Counted from the first letter of the stretch, positions 1-10,977 are shown. The stretch: DNA of 64,000 bases from Undibacterium pigrum (GCF_003201815.1 NZ_QJKB01000001.1:62001-126000), one strand, 5' to 3'. The notes: generated by a model from the letters alone, not told the origin. Translations and numbers: made by a program.

Positions 1-261
1 ACAGCTAAAGAGGCTGAAGCAGAAGCAGTTTCCGCTTTCGAGTTTGACTTGTCTGGTATTGATCTGGATCTGGAACCTGCTGCAACTGAAGCAGAAGTGC
101 CTGCACATAATGCTGAAATGGCAACCAAACTTGATCTGGCCGTTGCTTATCATGAAATTGGTGATAAGGAAGGTGCCCGCGAATTGCTCGACGAAGTGCT
201 TAAGGGCGGCACTGCTGATCAAATTGAAAGAGCCAAGTCCATGATGGCACAAATGGCTTGA
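1..261 (+). CDS. fimV: FimV C-terminal domain, partial (5' end outside window)
   Basis: This is the last 86 codons of an open frame that enters from the left edge and stops at 259-261. The visible part is an acidic Ala/Glu-rich linker followed by a helical segment with LDLAVAYHEIGDKEGAREL and a following LLDEVL. This is the conserved TPR-like C-terminus of FimV, an inner-membrane, peptidoglycan-binding protein needed for type IV pilus function and polar organisation in other proteobacteria. The gene next door is truA, which is the usual fimV neighbour in betaproteobacteria. The N-terminal LysM and membrane segments are not in the window, so the family call rests on the C-terminal motif and the synteny. 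Confidence 0.8.
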   Translation, partial: TAKEAEAEAVSAFEFDLSGIDLDLEPAATEAEVPAHNAEMATKLDLAVAYHEIGDKEGARELLDEVLKGGTADQIERAKSMMAQMA

Positions 262-281
262 GTTTTTTGATGTAGTCACGA

Positions 282-313
282 CGGGCGCGGCACATGCTGG
301 CGCCCGTTTTGTT
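282..313 (+). terminator. Intrinsic terminator after fimV
   Basis: A 7-bp GC-rich stem, CGGGCGC at 282-288 and GCGCCCG at 300-306, closes an 11-base loop and is followed by a T-rich run from 307. It lies between the fimV stop and the truA start and probably ends the fimV transcript. Confidence 0.75.
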
Positions 314-330
314 TTTTTGGATATGGGATA

Positions 331-1149
331 GTGGTGAAGCGATTAGTTTTAGGTGTTCAATACGACGGCAACTCCTGGCAGGGCTGGCAAACACAGCCAT
401 CAGGAAATACAGTGCAGGATGCGCTGGAGCGGGCTTTGCAGCAATTCACCAAGGCTGAAGTCAAGACCACCTGTGCGGGTCGTACTGATGCAGGTGTTCA
501 CGGTATAGAGCAGGTTGTGCATTTCGATACCGATCTTGTGCGTGAACCTTATTCCTGGGTGAACGGTGTTAACGCTTTTCTACCTGGCACTGTCGCTGTT
601 CAATGGGCAAAGGAATTGCCTGTGCACCCTGAATCTGACGACAATTTTCATGCGCGTTTTAGTGCCCGTGCCCGTACTTATCATTATGTTTTACATAATG
701 CTGCCATTCGCTCGCCCATGTGGAGCGGCAGAGCAGGGTGGACTTTCCGTCCTCTTGACGTAGATCGTATGCGCGCTGCTGCCGCGCATTTACTGGGGGA
801 GCATGATTTTTCCGCCTTTCGTGCCTCGGGTTGTCAGGCTAAAACCCCGGTCAAGCACATGTATGACATTCAGATACGACGTCAGGGTGAAATGATTATT
901 TTTACCCTGCGTGCCAGTGCCTTCTTACATCATATGGTCAGAAATATCGTTGGCTCTCTGATCTTTGTTGGTACTGGTAAGAGGGAGCCGGAATGGATGG
1001 GCGAAGTGCTGAGCAGCATGAATCGAGAAATCGCCGCGCCTACCTTCATGCCCGACGGCTTATATCTGGCCAGAATTGACTATGAAGACAAATGGGGCCT
1101 GCCACAAAGAGAATTGGTGGAAACTCTGGCTTTCTTGTCTTTTTTGTAG
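331..1149 (+). CDS. truA: tRNA pseudouridine(38-40) synthase TruA
   Basis: The product (272 residues) isomerises uridine to pseudouridine at positions 38-40 in the anticodon arm of many tRNAs. The catalytic motif GRTDAGVH is at residues 50-57, with the nucleophile at Asp53. The N-terminal beta strand with Y-D-G and the internal HHMVRNIVG are also typical, and the length is normal. A GTG is used at 331, and a second GTG follows directly at 334, so the exact first codon is uncertain. In related genomes truA is followed by trpF and other trp genes; here a short gap and then lepA follow. Confidence 0.95.
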   Translation: MVKRLVLGVQYDGNSWQGWQTQPSGNTVQDALERALQQFTKAEVKTTCAGRTDAGVHGIEQVVHFDTDLVREPYSWVNGVNAFLPGTVAVQWAKELPVHPESDDNFHARFSARARTYHYVLHNAAIRSPMWSGRAGWTFRPLDVDRMRAAAAHLLGEHDFSAFRASGCQAKTPVKHMYDIQIRRQGEMIIFTLRASAFLHHMVRNIVGSLIFVGTGKREPEWMGEVLSSMNREIAAPTFMPDGLYLARIDYEDKWGLPQRELVETLAFLSFL

Positions 1150-1202
1150 TGCTCAACTGACATCAACTCGACGATTTATCGGCTTTCCGGGGTGAAATCC
1201 GG

Positions 1203-1277
1203 TAAAATGGCGTTTTGCAAAACCCGAACTGAAGGCGCTCGCCTGGGGAAGCTTGCCCAGCTCAGAGCGCTTTTTTT
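1203..1277 (+). promoter_or_regulatory. Leader with intrinsic terminator ahead of lepA
   Basis: A strong hairpin followed by seven T residues (1271-1277) lies 42 bp before the lepA start. The outer stem pairs GCGCTC (1235-1240) with GAGCGC (1265-1270), and an inner stem pairs CTGGG with CCCAG. Upstream are a TAAAAT at 1203-1208 that could be a -10 element (no convincing -35) and a 12-base palindrome, GTTTTG-CAAAAC, at 1212-1223. The hairpin may end truA transcription, or it may attenuate lepA if the TAAAAT is a real promoter. The terminator is well supported; the promoter and attenuation role are inference. Confidence 0.55.
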
Positions 1278-1319
1278 ATAGCTGGTATTCGCTTCACCTT
1301 TGTTTCTTTCGTAATTTCA

Positions 1320-3113
1320 ATGAATAACATCCGCAATTTTTCGATTATTGCCCATATTGATCACGGCAAATCCACACTGGCAGATCGTATTATCCAGCTT
1401 TGCGGCGGCCTTTCCGACCGCGAGATGGAAGCGCAAGTGCTTGATTCCATGGATATCGAGCGTGAACGTGGTATCACTATCAAGGCCCAGACTGCTGCCT
1501 TGCATTACAAGGCCCGCGATGGTCAGATTTACAACCTGAACCTCATTGATACGCCAGGCCACGTCGATTTCAGCTATGAAGTCAGCCGTTCCCTGTCTGC
1601 TTGTGAAGGGGCCTTGCTGGTGGTCGATGCATCCCAGGGTGTGGAAGCGCAGACAGTAGCCAACTGCTACACCGCGATTGAGTTGGGGGTGGAAGTCGTA
1701 CCCGTTCTGAACAAGATTGATTTGCCATCTGCTGACCCTGACAATGCTTGCCAGGAAATCGAAGAAGTCATCGGCATAGATGCTTCAGATGCGGTGCATT
1801 GCTCTGCCAAGACCGGCCTGGGTGTTGAAGATGTATTAGAGTCGCTGATCGTTAAAGTACCACCTCCACAAGGTGATCCAACTGCACCTTTGCAGGCACT
1901 GATCGTCGACTCATGGTTTGATAATTATGTAGGCGTTGTCATGCTGGTGCGTATCAAGAACGGTACGCTGCGCCCTAAAGACAAGATTTTGTTCATGGCG
2001 ACCGAGGCACAGCATCTGGTTGAAAGTGTCGGTGTATTTACACCCAAGTCACTCAGTCGTACAGAATTGACTGCTGGACAGGTAGGTTTTGTCATTGCTG
2101 GTATTAAAGAATTGAAGTCTGCCAAAGTCGGCGACACGATCACTGTTGCCAATAAACCTGCTGCCGAGCCCTTGCCTGGTTTTAAAGAGGTGCAGCCTCA
2201 GGTGTTTGCTGGTTTGTTCCCGGTTGAAGCCAATCAATACGATGCCTTGCGTGACTCCCTGGAAAAACTCAAGCTCAATGATGCGGCCCTGATGTATGAA
2301 CCTGAAGTGTCACAGGCGCTGGGCTTTGGCTTCCGCTGTGGTTTCCTTGGTTTGCTGCATATGGAAATCGTTCAGGAGCGCCTGGAGCGTGAATTTGACA
2401 TGGACCTCATTACCACTGCGCCAACAGTGGTGTATGAAGTGGTTATGGCTGATGGCACCATTCTGATGGTGGATAATCCCTCTAAAATGCCTGAACCATC
2501 CAAGATAGAAGAAATTCGCGAGCCTATAGTCACCGTAAATCTCTACATGCCACAAGAGTATGTAGGCTCAGTCATCACCCTTTGCACACAGAAGCGCGGC
2601 GTGCAGATGGACATGAACTACCATGGTCGCCAGGTCAAGCTGACCTATGAAATGCCGATGGCCGAGATTGTGCTGGATTTCTTTGATCGCCTCAAATCCA
2701 CTTCTCGTGGCTATGCTTCCATGGATTATGAATTCAAGGAAAACCGTGCCGCAGACGTTGTCAAAGTTGACATGCTGATCAACAGCGAGAAGGTTGATGC
2801 ACTGGCAATTATCGTCCACAGGGCAAATAGTCATTTCCGTGGTCGCGCTGTGGCTGCCAAGATGCGTGAACTGATCCCGCGTCAGATGTTTGATGTGGCA
2901 ATTCAGGCTGCTATCGGTTCCAACATCATCTCGCGTGAAAACGTCAAAGCCTTGCGTAAAAACGTTTTGGCGAAATGTTATGGTGGGGATATCAGTCGTA
3001 AGCGCAAATTGCTGGAAAAACAAAAAGCAGGTAAGAAACGCATGAAGCAGGTGGGTTCAGTAGAGATTCCGCAAGAAGCGTTTTTGGCGATTTTACAAGT
3101 GGATGAAAAATGA
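1320..3113 (+). CDS. lepA: Elongation factor 4 (LepA), translational GTPase
   Basis: The product has 597 residues, the usual EF4 length. EF4 binds stalled or mistranslocated ribosomes, catalyses back-translocation in vitro and affects initiation and ribosome assembly. GTPase motifs are in order: G1 AHIDHGKST at residues 11-19, DTPGH at 77-81, NKID at 131-134, then SAK. The EF-G-like beta barrel and the Lys/Arg-rich EF4-specific C-terminus ([11 protein letters not shown]) follow. The stop overlaps the lepB start as ATGA, so the two genes are translationally coupled. This is the first gene of a housekeeping operon that runs to at least acpS. Confidence 0.97.
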   Translation: MNNIRNFSIIAHIDHGKSTLADRIIQLCGGLSDREMEAQVLDSMDIERERGITIKAQTAALHYKARDGQIYNLNLIDTPGHVDFSYEVSRSLSACEGALLVVDASQGVEAQTVANCYTAIELGVEVVPVLNKIDLPSADPDNACQEIEEVIGIDASDAVHCSAKTGLGVEDVLESLIVKVPPPQGDPTAPLQALIVDSWFDNYVGVVMLVRIKNGTLRPKDKILFMATEAQHLVESVGVFTPKSLSRTELTAGQVGFVIAGIKELKSAKVGDTITVANKPAAEPLPGFKEVQPQVFAGLFPVEANQYDALRDSLEKLKLNDAALMYEPEVSQALGFGFRCGFLGLLHMEIVQERLEREFDMDLITTAPTVVYEVVMADGTILMVDNPSKMPEPSKIEEIREPIVTVNLYMPQEYVGSVITLCTQKRGVQMDMNYHGRQVKLTYEMPMAEIVLDFFDRLKSTSRGYASMDYEFKENRAADVVKVDMLINSEKVDALAIIVHRANSHFRGRAVAAKMRELIPRQMFDVAIQAAIGSNIISRENVKALRKNVLAKCYGGDISRKRKLLEKQKAGKKRMKQVGSVEIPQEAFLAILQVDEK

Positions 3114-4012
3114 GTTTTCAATCAATTTTAGGCAATTTTGCTCTGATTCTGTTTGTCTTGACTATAGTGACCGGTGTCATCTGGTTCCTTGATGTCTTTG
3201 TCTTTGCCAAACAACGTCGTAAAAATGCTGACAAAGCTTTGGCTGAATATGACGCCCGGCGCACCAAACTGACCGCCGAAGGTTTGAGGCTGGAAGAAAG
3301 TACGCGCCACGAACTGGAAGCCAATTTACTCAAGCAGCCCGTCTGGATAGAGTATTCAGGCAGTTTCTTTCCAGTGATTGCGCTGGTGTTTTTCTTGCGT
3401 TCTTTCTTGTTTGAGCCATTCAAGATTCCGTCAGGTTCGATGTTGCCAACCTTGTTTATTGGTGATCTGATACTGGTGAATAAATTCACTTATGGCATAC
3501 GATTGCCAGTGATTAATAAAAAAATCATTGCCATCAATGATCCACAAAGAGGGGATGTCATGGTATTTAAATACCCTGTAGACCCATCTGTAGACTATAT
3601 TAAACGTGTGATCGGTGTGCCAGGTGATAAAATCGTGTATAAAAACAAGCGCTTATCAGTGAATGGTAAAGATGTTTCGTACACTAACATGCCTGATTTT
3701 CGTGATAATCTGGATTACCTCAAACATTACAAAGAAGACCTGACTGGAGTCAGCCATAGTATTCTTATCAATGAACAAAGGCCTGCCTATGTCGAGCCAT
3801 ATGATTTCAAGGATAAAGGACTATGTACTTATGATAATGAAGGCTTCTCCTGTACCGTACCTGCAGGACGTTATTTCATGATGGGTGATAACCGTGACAA
3901 TAGTCAGGACAGCCGCTACTGGGGTTTTGTACCAGATGAAAATATTGTCGGTAAGGCATTTTTCATCTGGATGAATTTTGGTGATATCGAACGTGTCGGT
4001 AGTTTCCATTAA
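3110..4012 (+). CDS. lepB: Signal peptidase I
   Basis: The product (300 residues) is the inner-membrane protease that removes Sec and Tat signal peptides. There are two N-terminal membrane segments, at about residues 7-30 and 86-102, with a charged cytoplasmic loop between them. The catalytic Ser110 lies in PSGSMLPT and the general base Lys165 in YIKRVIG. Box [17 protein letters not shown], follows near the C-terminus. The gene overlaps lepA by 4 bp. All family hallmarks are intact, so this is expected to be the functional housekeeping enzyme. Confidence 0.96.
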   Translation: MSFQSILGNFALILFVLTIVTGVIWFLDVFVFAKQRRKNADKALAEYDARRTKLTAEGLRLEESTRHELEANLLKQPVWIEYSGSFFPVIALVFFLRSFLFEPFKIPSGSMLPTLFIGDLILVNKFTYGIRLPVINKKIIAINDPQRGDVMVFKYPVDPSVDYIKRVIGVPGDKIVYKNKRLSVNGKDVSYTNMPDFRDNLDYLKHYKEDLTGVSHSILINEQRPAYVEPYDFKDKGLCTYDNEGFSCTVPAGRYFMMGDNRDNSQDSRYWGFVPDENIVGKAFFIWMNFGDIERVGSFH

Positions 4013-4043
4013 ACTTCAATCTTTAATCAGGAACTGAATACTT

Positions 4044-4451
4044 ATGTCTAAAAATAAACATTTTTTCATGAAAAAACAAAAAGGCATTACTTTAATTGGT
4101 CTGATTATGGCTATGGCGGTAGTGATTGTGCTTGCTATGGTTGCAATGAAAGTTGTGCCTACCGTGATTGAATATAACTCCATTAACAGAGCCATCAATA
4201 GCACAAAAAACGCTGGCTCTACGCCTGCAGAAATACAAATCGCTTTCGAGAAGCAGAGGGAAGTCGGTTATTTCGACGCTGTTACTGGTAAGGATCTGAT
4301 TATCACCAGGAATACGGATGGTGGCTTCGATCTCCATTTTTCCTATGCCAAGAAAATACCTCTGGTAGGCCCTGCAAGTATCTTGATGGAGTATTCTGGT
4401 ACGACTGCGAAGAATGGTGTTGTCGTTACCAAGCCTGTCAAGGCAGATTAA
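4044..4451 (+). CDS. DUF4845 family membrane protein
   Basis: This 135-residue protein has one N-terminal hydrophobic segment (about residues 14-36, with GITLIGLIMAMAVVIVLAM) and a small soluble domain, resembling a pilin-like single-anchor topology. It lies between lepB and rnc, where DUF4845 proteins sit in many beta- and gammaproteobacteria. An AGGA ribosome-binding sequence at 4028-4031 supports the start. No catalytic residues are recognisable and its role is unknown; the conserved position suggests a link to envelope or protein-export functions. Confidence 0.8.
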   Translation: MSKNKHFFMKKQKGITLIGLIMAMAVVIVLAMVAMKVVPTVIEYNSINRAINSTKNAGSTPAEIQIAFEKQREVGYFDAVTGKDLIITRNTDGGFDLHFSYAKKIPLVGPASILMEYSGTTAKNGVVVTKPVKAD

Positions 4452-4460
4452 GTTACGCGT

Positions 4461-5381
4461 ATGAATCAACAACTATTGCAGAAAAGGCTGGGGCACCAGT
4501 TTAGCAACCCCGCTTTGTTGCAGCAGGCTTTGACACATCGTAGTCATAGTGTTTTGCATAATGAACGTCTGGAATTTCTTGGCGACTCAGTCCTGAATTG
4601 CGTTGTCGCATCCCTGCTGTTTGACAGCTTTGCCAATATCGATGAAGGTGACTTGTCACGTGTACGTGCCAATCTGGTCAAACAACAATCGCTGTATGAA
4701 ATCGCCCAGAGAATAGAGCTTTCCCAGTTCCTGCGGTTGGGCGAGGGTGAATTGAAATCCGGCGGATTCCGTCGCCCGTCTATTCTGGCTGATACGCTGG
4801 AAGCCTTGTTCGGTGCAATTTTCCTTGATGCTGGTTTTGATGCGGCACGTGAAGTTATCCGTGCCTTGTATGCGCCAGTGCTGGCAAGCGTTGATCCTAC
4901 TACGCTTGGCAAGGATGCCAAGACCTTGTTGCAAGAGTTTTTGCAAAGCAAAAAAATCGCTTTGCCGCAATACAATGTGGTGGCTACCCACGGTGCTGCA
5001 CACAATCAGGAATTCGAAATTGAATGCCTGGTTCCTAAACTCGAAATACAAGTTTTTGGTACTGGCGGTAGTCGTCGTGCAGGCGAGCAAGCCGCCGCAA
5101 AACTGGCGCTGGAAACAGCCCTGGCCATGTTGGTACGTTCACCTGCTGCCAAGAAATCCAAACCGCGCGCATCACAATTAAAACTGGCTGGCATTGCTAC
5201 CGTACAAGGCGAGCCTGCCGCTGAAACCAAAGTACAATCTGGCAAACAAAAAAGTTTGCTGGATGCTGAAGCACCCAAGGCTGACAAGCCCAAAGCCGCT
5301 CAAAGTACGGCCAGCACGGCTGCAGCAGATGAACTGCTGACGCATGACGCACTCCCCGAGACTCACCCTAAGACTGCCTGA
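4461..5381 (+). CDS. rnc: Ribonuclease III with long C-terminal tail
   Basis: The enzyme cleaves double-stranded RNA in rRNA precursors and structured mRNAs. The signature [12 protein letters not shown] is at residues 34-45, giving metal ligands Glu38 and Asp42. The second acidic pair is Asp111 and Glu114 in [12 protein letters not shown] double-stranded RNA-binding domain covers about 152-220. Residues 221-306 form an extra tail rich in Lys, Ala, Pro and Ser, about 80 residues beyond the E. coli enzyme; similar low-complexity tails occur in other Burkholderiales. The gene starts 10 bp after the previous stop and is followed closely by era, the classic rnc-era pair. Confidence 0.95.
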   Translation: MNQQLLQKRLGHQFSNPALLQQALTHRSHSVLHNERLEFLGDSVLNCVVASLLFDSFANIDEGDLSRVRANLVKQQSLYEIAQRIELSQFLRLGEGELKSGGFRRPSILADTLEALFGAIFLDAGFDAAREVIRALYAPVLASVDPTTLGKDAKTLLQEFLQSKKIALPQYNVVATHGAAHNQEFEIECLVPKLEIQVFGTGGSRRAGEQAAAKLALETALAMLVRSPAAKKSKPRASQLKLAGIATVQGEPAAETKVQSGKQKSLLDAEAPKADKPKAAQSTASTAAADELLTHDALPETHPKTA

Positions 5382-5388
5382 CGACCGC

Positions 5389-6291
5389 ATGACTGAATTA
5401 ATAGACAATCCTGATTTCCGCTGTGGTTACATCGCCATCGTCGGGCGACCCAACGTCGGTAAATCGACCCTGATGAACGCCCTGATAGGCGCCAAGGTCA
5501 GTATTACCTCGCGCAAGGCACAAACTACCCGCCATCGTATTACTGGCATACAAACCAAAGACAATACCCAGTTCGTGTATATCGATACGCCAGGTTTTCA
5601 GACCCGTCATTCAAATGCATTGAACCGTACGCTGAACCGTACTGTCACCACGACCCTGACAGCGGCAGACGTGATTTTGTACATCATAGAAGCAGGTACA
5701 TTTGGCCCGGCAGATCAGCAAGTGATAGAGTTGCTACCAAAGAATGTGCCTTGCATCCTCGTCATCAATAAATCAGATCGCGTCAAAGACAAGGCTGTAA
5801 TGATGCCGTTTGCCCAAAAAGTGGCAGCGCTGCATAATTTCGCGGCTATCGTGCCAGTGTCGGCCACCTTGCGCTTCCAACTGGAAAACCTGGAAGGTGA
5901 AATCCGCAAATACCTGCCACTGAACCCGCCCATGTTTGGCGAAGACGATATCACTGACCGCAGCGAGAAATTCCTGGCCGCAGAAATTGTCCGTGAAAAA
6001 CTGTTCCGTTTTGTTGGTGATGAGCTGCCTTACACCAGCACTGTGCTGATAGAAAAATTTGAGCAGGAAGGCAATCTGCGCCGCGTATTCGTTGCTATCC
6101 TGGTCGACAGGGACGGCCATAAATCCATGGTCATTGGTAACAAAGGCGCGCGTCTGAAAGACATCTCCACCCAGTCACGCCAGGATATGGAAAAACTGTT
6201 TGGTGGCCCCGTGTATCTGGAAATCTGGGTCAAGGTCAAATCTGGCTGGGCAGACAATGAAGCCGGTTTGCGTGCCTACGGTTACGAGTAA
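5389..6291 (+). CDS. era: GTPase Era
   Basis: Era is an essential GTPase that binds 16S rRNA near its 3' end and helps mature the 30S subunit. The ATG at 5389 gives a 300-residue protein of standard length; an in-frame ATG at 5344 lies inside rnc and would add 15 non-conserved residues. G1 is GRPNVGKST at about residues 19-27, followed by the DTPGF and NKSD motifs. The C-terminal KH domain includes the [10 protein letters not shown] segment. It sits directly between rnc and recO, as expected. Confidence 0.95.
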   Translation: MTELIDNPDFRCGYIAIVGRPNVGKSTLMNALIGAKVSITSRKAQTTRHRITGIQTKDNTQFVYIDTPGFQTRHSNALNRTLNRTVTTTLTAADVILYIIEAGTFGPADQQVIELLPKNVPCILVINKSDRVKDKAVMMPFAQKVAALHNFAAIVPVSATLRFQLENLEGEIRKYLPLNPPMFGEDDITDRSEKFLAAEIVREKLFRFVGDELPYTSTVLIEKFEQEGNLRRVFVAILVDRDGHKSMVIGNKGARLKDISTQSRQDMEKLFGGPVYLEIWVKVKSGWADNEAGLRAYGYE

Positions 6292-6299
6292 AACCCTCC

Positions 6300-7187
6300 A
6301 TGGATGAGCAGGCAGTCGCCGTGCAGGAAGACAGTGTCGTAGCAAATACGGCGACTGTAGCGCAAGCGCCACCTGCTGCCAAAAAAACTGCTGCAAGACC
6401 ACGCACACCTAGAGCAAACCCGGCAAGCACGGCTAGCTCAACAAGCCCGCGCGCTGCCAGCAAATCTCCCGCCAAAGACTTGCGCATACTGGAACAGCCA
6501 GGCTTTGTCCTGCATTCCTGGCCGTACAAGGAAACCAGCCTCATCATCGATGTATTGACGCGTGACCATGGCCGCATCGCCCTGGTTGCCAAAGGCGCAA
6601 AGCGCCCGCATTCGCAATTGCGTAGCGTGCTGCAGACTTTTCAGCCTCTACAACTGGGCTGGACAGGCAAGGGCGAGATACGCACGCTGACGACCGCAGA
6701 CTGGGTAGGCGGCATGCTGCCACTGGAAAAATCTGCCTTGCTATGTGGTTTTTACCTTAATGAATTATTGGTCAAGTTCCTCATGCGCGATGAAGCGCAC
6801 CCGGATTTGTTTGATCTCTATGTCTCGACTCTTAACCAGCTTGCTCATGATGAGCCGGCCACCATCGTCCTGCGTCGCTTTGAGCTGGCGCTACTGCGTG
6901 AGTCTGGTTTGCTGGGTGATTTGACTCGTTGTACCCAACAGCGTGAACGCGTACAGGCTGAACAGTTTTATGTGCTTGATCCTGAGCGCGGCCCCAGGCC
7001 AGCGATGCCGGCCGACAGCGTGCCCAGGGTCAGCGGCAAGACTTTGCTGGCTATGCAGCGCGGCGACTACACTGAACAAAGCACGCAATTGCAAAGCAAG
7101 TTGCTGATGCGCTTTTTGCTTGCCCATCACCTGCACGGCGCTGCACTGAACACGCGGCAAATACTGATTGATTTGCAAAATCTATGA
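6300..7187 (+). CDS. recO: DNA repair protein RecO with N-terminal extension
   Basis: RecO helps load RecA on SSB-coated single strands with RecR in the RecF pathway and anneals DNA. The conserved OB-fold begins at about residue 67 ([13 protein letters not shown]). The first 60 or so residues are a low-complexity Ala/Thr/Ser/Pro stretch that is absent from E. coli RecO. Either this disordered extension is real, as in some Burkholderiales, or translation starts downstream, for example at the in-frame TTG at 6480. The stop overlaps the pdxJ start as ATGA. Confidence 0.92.
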   Translation: MDEQAVAVQEDSVVANTATVAQAPPAAKKTAARPRTPRANPASTASSTSPRAASKSPAKDLRILEQPGFVLHSWPYKETSLIIDVLTRDHGRIALVAKGAKRPHSQLRSVLQTFQPLQLGWTGKGEIRTLTTADWVGGMLPLEKSALLCGFYLNELLVKFLMRDEAHPDLFDLYVSTLNQLAHDEPATIVLRRFELALLRESGLLGDLTRCTQQRERVQAEQFYVLDPERGPRPAMPADSVPRVSGKTLLAMQRGDYTEQSTQLQSKLLMRFLLAHHLHGAALNTRQILIDLQNL

Positions 7188-7954
7188 ATATCCATCAACA
7201 AAGCCAGTTGATAGAACTGGGCGTGAATATCGACCACGTTGCCACCCTGCGCAATGCGCGAGGTACGACTTACCCAGATCCTTTACAGGCCGCCTTGTTG
7301 GCAGAAGAGGCAGGTGCAGATTGCATTACCCTGCATTTGCGTGAAGACCGCAGGCATATCCGCGATGCAGACGTAGAACAGCTGCGTCCACGCATATTGA
7401 CGCGCATGAACCTGGAAACCGCAGTCAATAATGAAATGCTGGATCTGGCCTGCCGCATCCTGCCGCAAGATGTTTGCCTGGTGCCAGAACGCCGTGAAGA
7501 AGTCACAACAGAAGGTGGCCTCGATGTTGCCCGTGATTTTGCCAAAGTGCAGGCCGCAGTCCGGCAATTGCAGGCGGCAGGGATACGTGTGTCACTCTTC
7601 ATCGATGCAGATGAGCAGCAGATACAAGCCAGCTCAGAAGCAGGCGCAAGCGCCATAGAAATTCATACTGGCCGCTACGCTGATGCGGCTGATCCGGAAT
7701 TGCAGCTGAAAGAACTGGCGCGTATATCACAAGCTGCTATCGCTGGCATACGTCATGGTTTGAAAGTGAATGCCGGACACGGCTTGCACACGACTAATAC
7801 TGCTGCAATTGCCGCAATTCCGGAAATCTCAGAATTGAACATAGGCCACGCCATCGTCGCTCAGGCCCTGTTCGTAGGCTGGCAAAAAGCCATCAGCGAC
7901 ATGAAAGCCCTGATGGTCACGGCCCGCCTGTCGAGCTTGCATAGAGCAGCCTGA
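7184..7954 (+). CDS. pdxJ: Pyridoxine 5'-phosphate synthase
   Basis: PdxJ condenses 1-deoxy-xylulose 5-phosphate with 3-amino-2-oxopropyl phosphate to form pyridoxine 5'-phosphate in the DXP-dependent vitamin B6 pathway. The 256-residue TIM-barrel starts with the typical [16 protein letters not shown] (residues 12-27), followed by DPLQAA, the [10 protein letters not shown] phosphate-binding region and NAGHGL near residue 200. The start overlaps the recO stop by 4 bp, and acpS follows after one base, the common recO-pdxJ-acpS arrangement. Confidence 0.97.
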   Translation: MNIHQQSQLIELGVNIDHVATLRNARGTTYPDPLQAALLAEEAGADCITLHLREDRRHIRDADVEQLRPRILTRMNLETAVNNEMLDLACRILPQDVCLVPERREEVTTEGGLDVARDFAKVQAAVRQLQAAGIRVSLFIDADEQQIQASSEAGASAIEIHTGRYADAADPELQLKELARISQAAIAGIRHGLKVNAGHGLHTTNTAAIAAIPEISELNIGHAIVAQALFVGWQKAISDMKALMVTARLSSLHRAA

Positions 7955-7955
7955 C

Positions 7956-8357
7956 ATGATCTACGGCATAGGCACTGACATCGTACAAATCTCGCGCATG
8001 CAAGAAGCCATTGCGCGTAACGGTGAACGCTTTGCTGAAAAAATCCTGGGACCAGAAGAGCTGGCGATTTATCGCGAACGCAAAGCCCTGGTTGAGGCTC
8101 GCGGCCTGCGTTATCTGGCTACCCGGTTTGCTGCAAAAGAAGCTTTTTCCAAAGCCGTAGGCATGGGCATGCGTGACCCAATGAACTGGCATGCCATGCA
8201 AACCCTGAATAACGACCAGGGCCAGCCTCAGGTGCGGGCCAACGGCAATATGCTGGCATGGATGCAGGAGCGTAATCTGAAGGCGAGTATCTCCGTCAGT
8301 GACGAAACTGATTACGCTATTGCCTTCGTCATCATCGAACTGAACAATCCCTGCTAA
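7956..8357 (+). CDS. acpS: Holo-[acyl-carrier-protein] synthase
   Basis: This 133-residue enzyme transfers 4'-phosphopantetheine from CoA to apo-ACP and so activates fatty-acid synthesis. The Mg-binding Asp is in [12 protein letters not shown] at the N-terminus, and the second acidic ligand is in [11 protein letters not shown]. It starts one base after the pdxJ stop and is probably translated from the same mRNA. It is the last recognisable gene of the lepA operon; the nagZ gene often found next in related genomes is not present here. Confidence 0.95.
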   Translation: MIYGIGTDIVQISRMQEAIARNGERFAEKILGPEELAIYRERKALVEARGLRYLATRFAAKEAFSKAVGMGMRDPMNWHAMQTLNNDQGQPQVRANGNMLAWMQERNLKASISVSDETDYAIAFVIIELNNPC

Positions 8358-8402
8358 AGTAGCGACTTCTACCTTCTTCCGGCGCCGCAGATTGATTGCA
8401 TC

Positions 8403-10271
8403 ATGAACGAACCAAATATCTCAGAAGCACGCCAGCAAGTGCTCGATCTGGTTGCCAAATTGCCCAACCTGCCGGGTGTGTACCGCTATTTTGATAGCAA
8501 TGACCAGGTGCTGTACGTGGGCAAGGCACGTGATTTAAAAAAACGCGTCTCCAGCTATTTTCTCAAAAACCTCTCCAGCCCGCGTATCGCTATGATGGTA
8601 GAGAAAATCGCCAAACTGGAAACCACAGTCACCCGCAGCGAAGCCGAAGCACTGATCCTTGAAAATAATCTCATCAAGGCATTAAAGCCGCGCTACAACA
8701 TCCTGTTTCGTGATGACAAGTCTTATCCATACCTGAAAATCACCACAGAAAAAACGCCGCGCATGATGTATTACCGTGGTGCGATAGACAAAAAACATCA
8801 GTACTTTGGGCCATTCCCATCCGGCTGGGCGGTTAAGGAGTCAATGCAGATTTTGCAGAAAGTCTTTTTGCTGCGCAGTTGCGAAGACAGTGTGTTTGCC
8901 AATCGCACCCGGCCATGCCTGCTGCACCAGATCGGCCGCTGCAGCGCACCTTGCGTCAAGATTATTGCGCCAGAAGACTACCAGCAAGACGTCAATAATG
9001 CCGCCGACTTTTTGCGTGGCCGCCAGCTCGAAGTCATGCAGACTCTGGAAAAAAAGATGCTGGACTTTTCCATGGAGCTCAAATTCGAGCAGGCAGCCGC
9101 AGTACGCAATCAAATGCAGGCCTTGTCCAAAGTCTTGCACCAGCAAAGCATGGAAACTGCAGGCGATGTCGATATCGACATTCTGGCCGTGGTAGTGGAG
9201 GGCGGTCGCGCCTGCGTCAACCTGGCCATGGTCAGGGGCGGGCGGCATCTGGGTGACCGGGCCTATTTCCCCACCCATGTTGATGATGCGGTCAGCGTCG
9301 CAGAAAATGAAATCGAAGTCGAGGTCATCTCTGCCTTTCTGGCGCAGCACTATGTTGACCAATTCATCCCGTCCACACTGGTCATGAATGTAGAACTCGA
9401 TGCGCCTGATCTCATGCTGGCGCTGGCTGAGCAATGTGGTCACCGCATCAATCTGTCCTTCCAGCCACAGGAGCAACGCCGTGCCTGGCTGGACATGGCC
9501 GTCAAGGGAGCCAAACTGGCACTGGCGCGCATGCTGTCCGAGCAAGGCTCGCAACAGGCGCGTACACGAGCCCTGGCAAGCGTGCTGGAGCTCGAGGTAG
9601 AAAACCTCGAAGAGCTGCGTGTAGAGTGTTTTGACATCAGTCACACCCAGGGCGAAGCCACCCAGGCATCCTGCGTGGTGTTCCATCATCACGCCATGCA
9701 AAACAGTGAATATCGCCGTTTCAATATCAAGGACATTACCGGCGGCGATGATTATGCCGCCATGCGTCAGGTATTGTTCCGTCGCTATGAAAAAGTAGCT
9801 AACAGTGACGAGAGTAACGAGCGTCGCATGCCAGATATTGTCCTCATCGACGGTGGTAAAGGCCAGGTGGAAATTGCGCGCCAAGTTTTTGTCGAGCTCG
9901 GCCTGGATATCAGCCTCATCGTTGGTGTTGCCAAAGGCGAGGGCCGCAAGGTAGGCCTCGAAACCCTGGTGTTCGTCGATGGCCGAACAGAAAAGGAACT
10001 GGGCAAGGAATCTGCCGCCCTCATGCTGATCGCCCACATCCGCGATGAAGCACATCGCTTTGCCATTACCGGCATGCGTGCCAAACGCGACAAGGCCAGA
10101 CAGACTTCGCAACTGGAAGAGATAGAGGGCATAGGCCCAAAACGCCGCCAGCGCCTGCTGGTGCGTTTTGGGGGCTTAAAAGGTGTCAGCGATGCCAGCG
10201 TCGCTGATTTGGCCAGTGTCGAAGGTATTTCCCGTCAATTGGCAGAAGAAATTTACAAGCGGCTGCGATAG
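8403..10271 (+). CDS. uvrC: Excinuclease ABC subunit C
   Basis: UvrC makes both incisions in nucleotide excision repair after recruitment by UvrB. The 622-residue product has the GIY-YIG nuclease at the N-terminus (GVY at 25-27, YVG at 38-40), a UvrB-binding UVR segment near residues 205-240, the RNase H-like C-terminal nuclease ([10 protein letters not shown] and DGGKGQ), and tandem helix-hairpin-helix motifs at the end ([13 protein letters not shown]). Everything is intact. uvrC followed by pgsA and then tRNA-Gly/Cys/Leu matches the order known around E. coli uvrC-pgsA-glyW-cysT-leuZ. Confidence 0.97.
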   Translation: MNEPNISEARQQVLDLVAKLPNLPGVYRYFDSNDQVLYVGKARDLKKRVSSYFLKNLSSPRIAMMVEKIAKLETTVTRSEAEALILENNLIKALKPRYNILFRDDKSYPYLKITTEKTPRMMYYRGAIDKKHQYFGPFPSGWAVKESMQILQKVFLLRSCEDSVFANRTRPCLLHQIGRCSAPCVKIIAPEDYQQDVNNAADFLRGRQLEVMQTLEKKMLDFSMELKFEQAAAVRNQMQALSKVLHQQSMETAGDVDIDILAVVVEGGRACVNLAMVRGGRHLGDRAYFPTHVDDAVSVAENEIEVEVISAFLAQHYVDQFIPSTLVMNVELDAPDLMLALAEQCGHRINLSFQPQEQRRAWLDMAVKGAKLALARMLSEQGSQQARTRALASVLELEVENLEELRVECFDISHTQGEATQASCVVFHHHAMQNSEYRRFNIKDITGGDDYAAMRQVLFRRYEKVANSDESNERRMPDIVLIDGGKGQVEIARQVFVELGLDISLIVGVAKGEGRKVGLETLVFVDGRTEKELGKESAALMLIAHIRDEAHRFAITGMRAKRDKARQTSQLEEIEGIGPKRRQRLLVRFGGLKGVSDASVADLASVEGISRQLAEEIYKRLR

Positions 10272-10347
10272 AGAAATATAATTGCGTCAGGCGCTGGCAT
10301 TGTAGGCAGCGAGCCTGATGCATAAACCGAATAAAAACCAAAAAGAC

Positions 10348-10929
10348 ATGCCTTTCAATTTCCCTATCCTGCTGACCTGGCTACGTGTCGCGCTGATACC
10401 GCTGGTTGTCGGTGTTTTTTATTTGCCAGACCTCTGGCTCAGCCCCTTTGAAAAAGGCATGGCATCCACCACGATTTTTATCGTCGCCGCAGTCACTGAC
10501 TGGTTTGATGGCTTCCTGGCACGCAGGTGGAACCAGACATCCTCATTCGGTGCCTTCCTGGACCCCGTGGCCGACAAACTCATGGTTGCCGGTGCCTTGC
10601 TGGTGCTGGTGCAACTAGACCGCGTTAACGCCGTGATTGCCTTTGTCATCATCGGTCGTGAAATTACCATCTCTGCCTTGCGCGAATGGATGGCGCAGAT
10701 AGGCGCATCCAAGTCAGTCGCAGTCAGCTCGTTGGGCAAGATCAAGACCACAGCACAAATGGTCGCCATTCCCATGCTGCTGTATTACGACATGCTGTTT
10801 GGTGTTGATACCAAGATGCTCGGCTCCTGGTTATTGCTGGTGGCCGCCGTGCTGACAGTCTGGTCCATGTTCTATTACCTGCGCAAGGCATGGCCTTTAA
10901 TCAAGGAAACTACCGACAGAATGGGTTAA
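10348..10929 (+). CDS. pgsA: CDP-diacylglycerol-glycerol-3-phosphate 3-phosphatidyltransferase
   Basis: PgsA makes phosphatidylglycerolphosphate, the committed step to phosphatidylglycerol and cardiolipin. The CDP-alcohol phosphotransferase signature D-G-x2-A-R-x8-G-x3-D-x3-D is visible as DGFLARR followed by [10 protein letters not shown]. Four or more hydrophobic helices are present. The ATG at 10348 aligns with the family N-terminus ([14 protein letters not shown]) and gives 193 residues; an upstream in-frame ATG at 10318 would add ten polar residues. It is probably co-transcribed with uvrC. Confidence 0.95.
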   Translation: MPFNFPILLTWLRVALIPLVVGVFYLPDLWLSPFEKGMASTTIFIVAAVTDWFDGFLARRWNQTSSFGAFLDPVADKLMVAGALLVLVQLDRVNAVIAFVIIGREITISALREWMAQIGASKSVAVSSLGKIKTTAQMVAIPMLLYYDMLFGVDTKMLGSWLLLVAAVLTVWSMFYYLRKAWPLIKETTDRMG

Positions 10930-10977
10930 GCGTGGGGTAGTGGTGTAATAAGTATGTAATGATCTTGGAATGGGTAG

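Noticed and set aside
8841-10112. A 423-codon open frame on the minus strand inside uvrC
   Set aside because: It is a shadow of a well-supported gene, with no start signal and a composition that reflects uvrC's codon bias.
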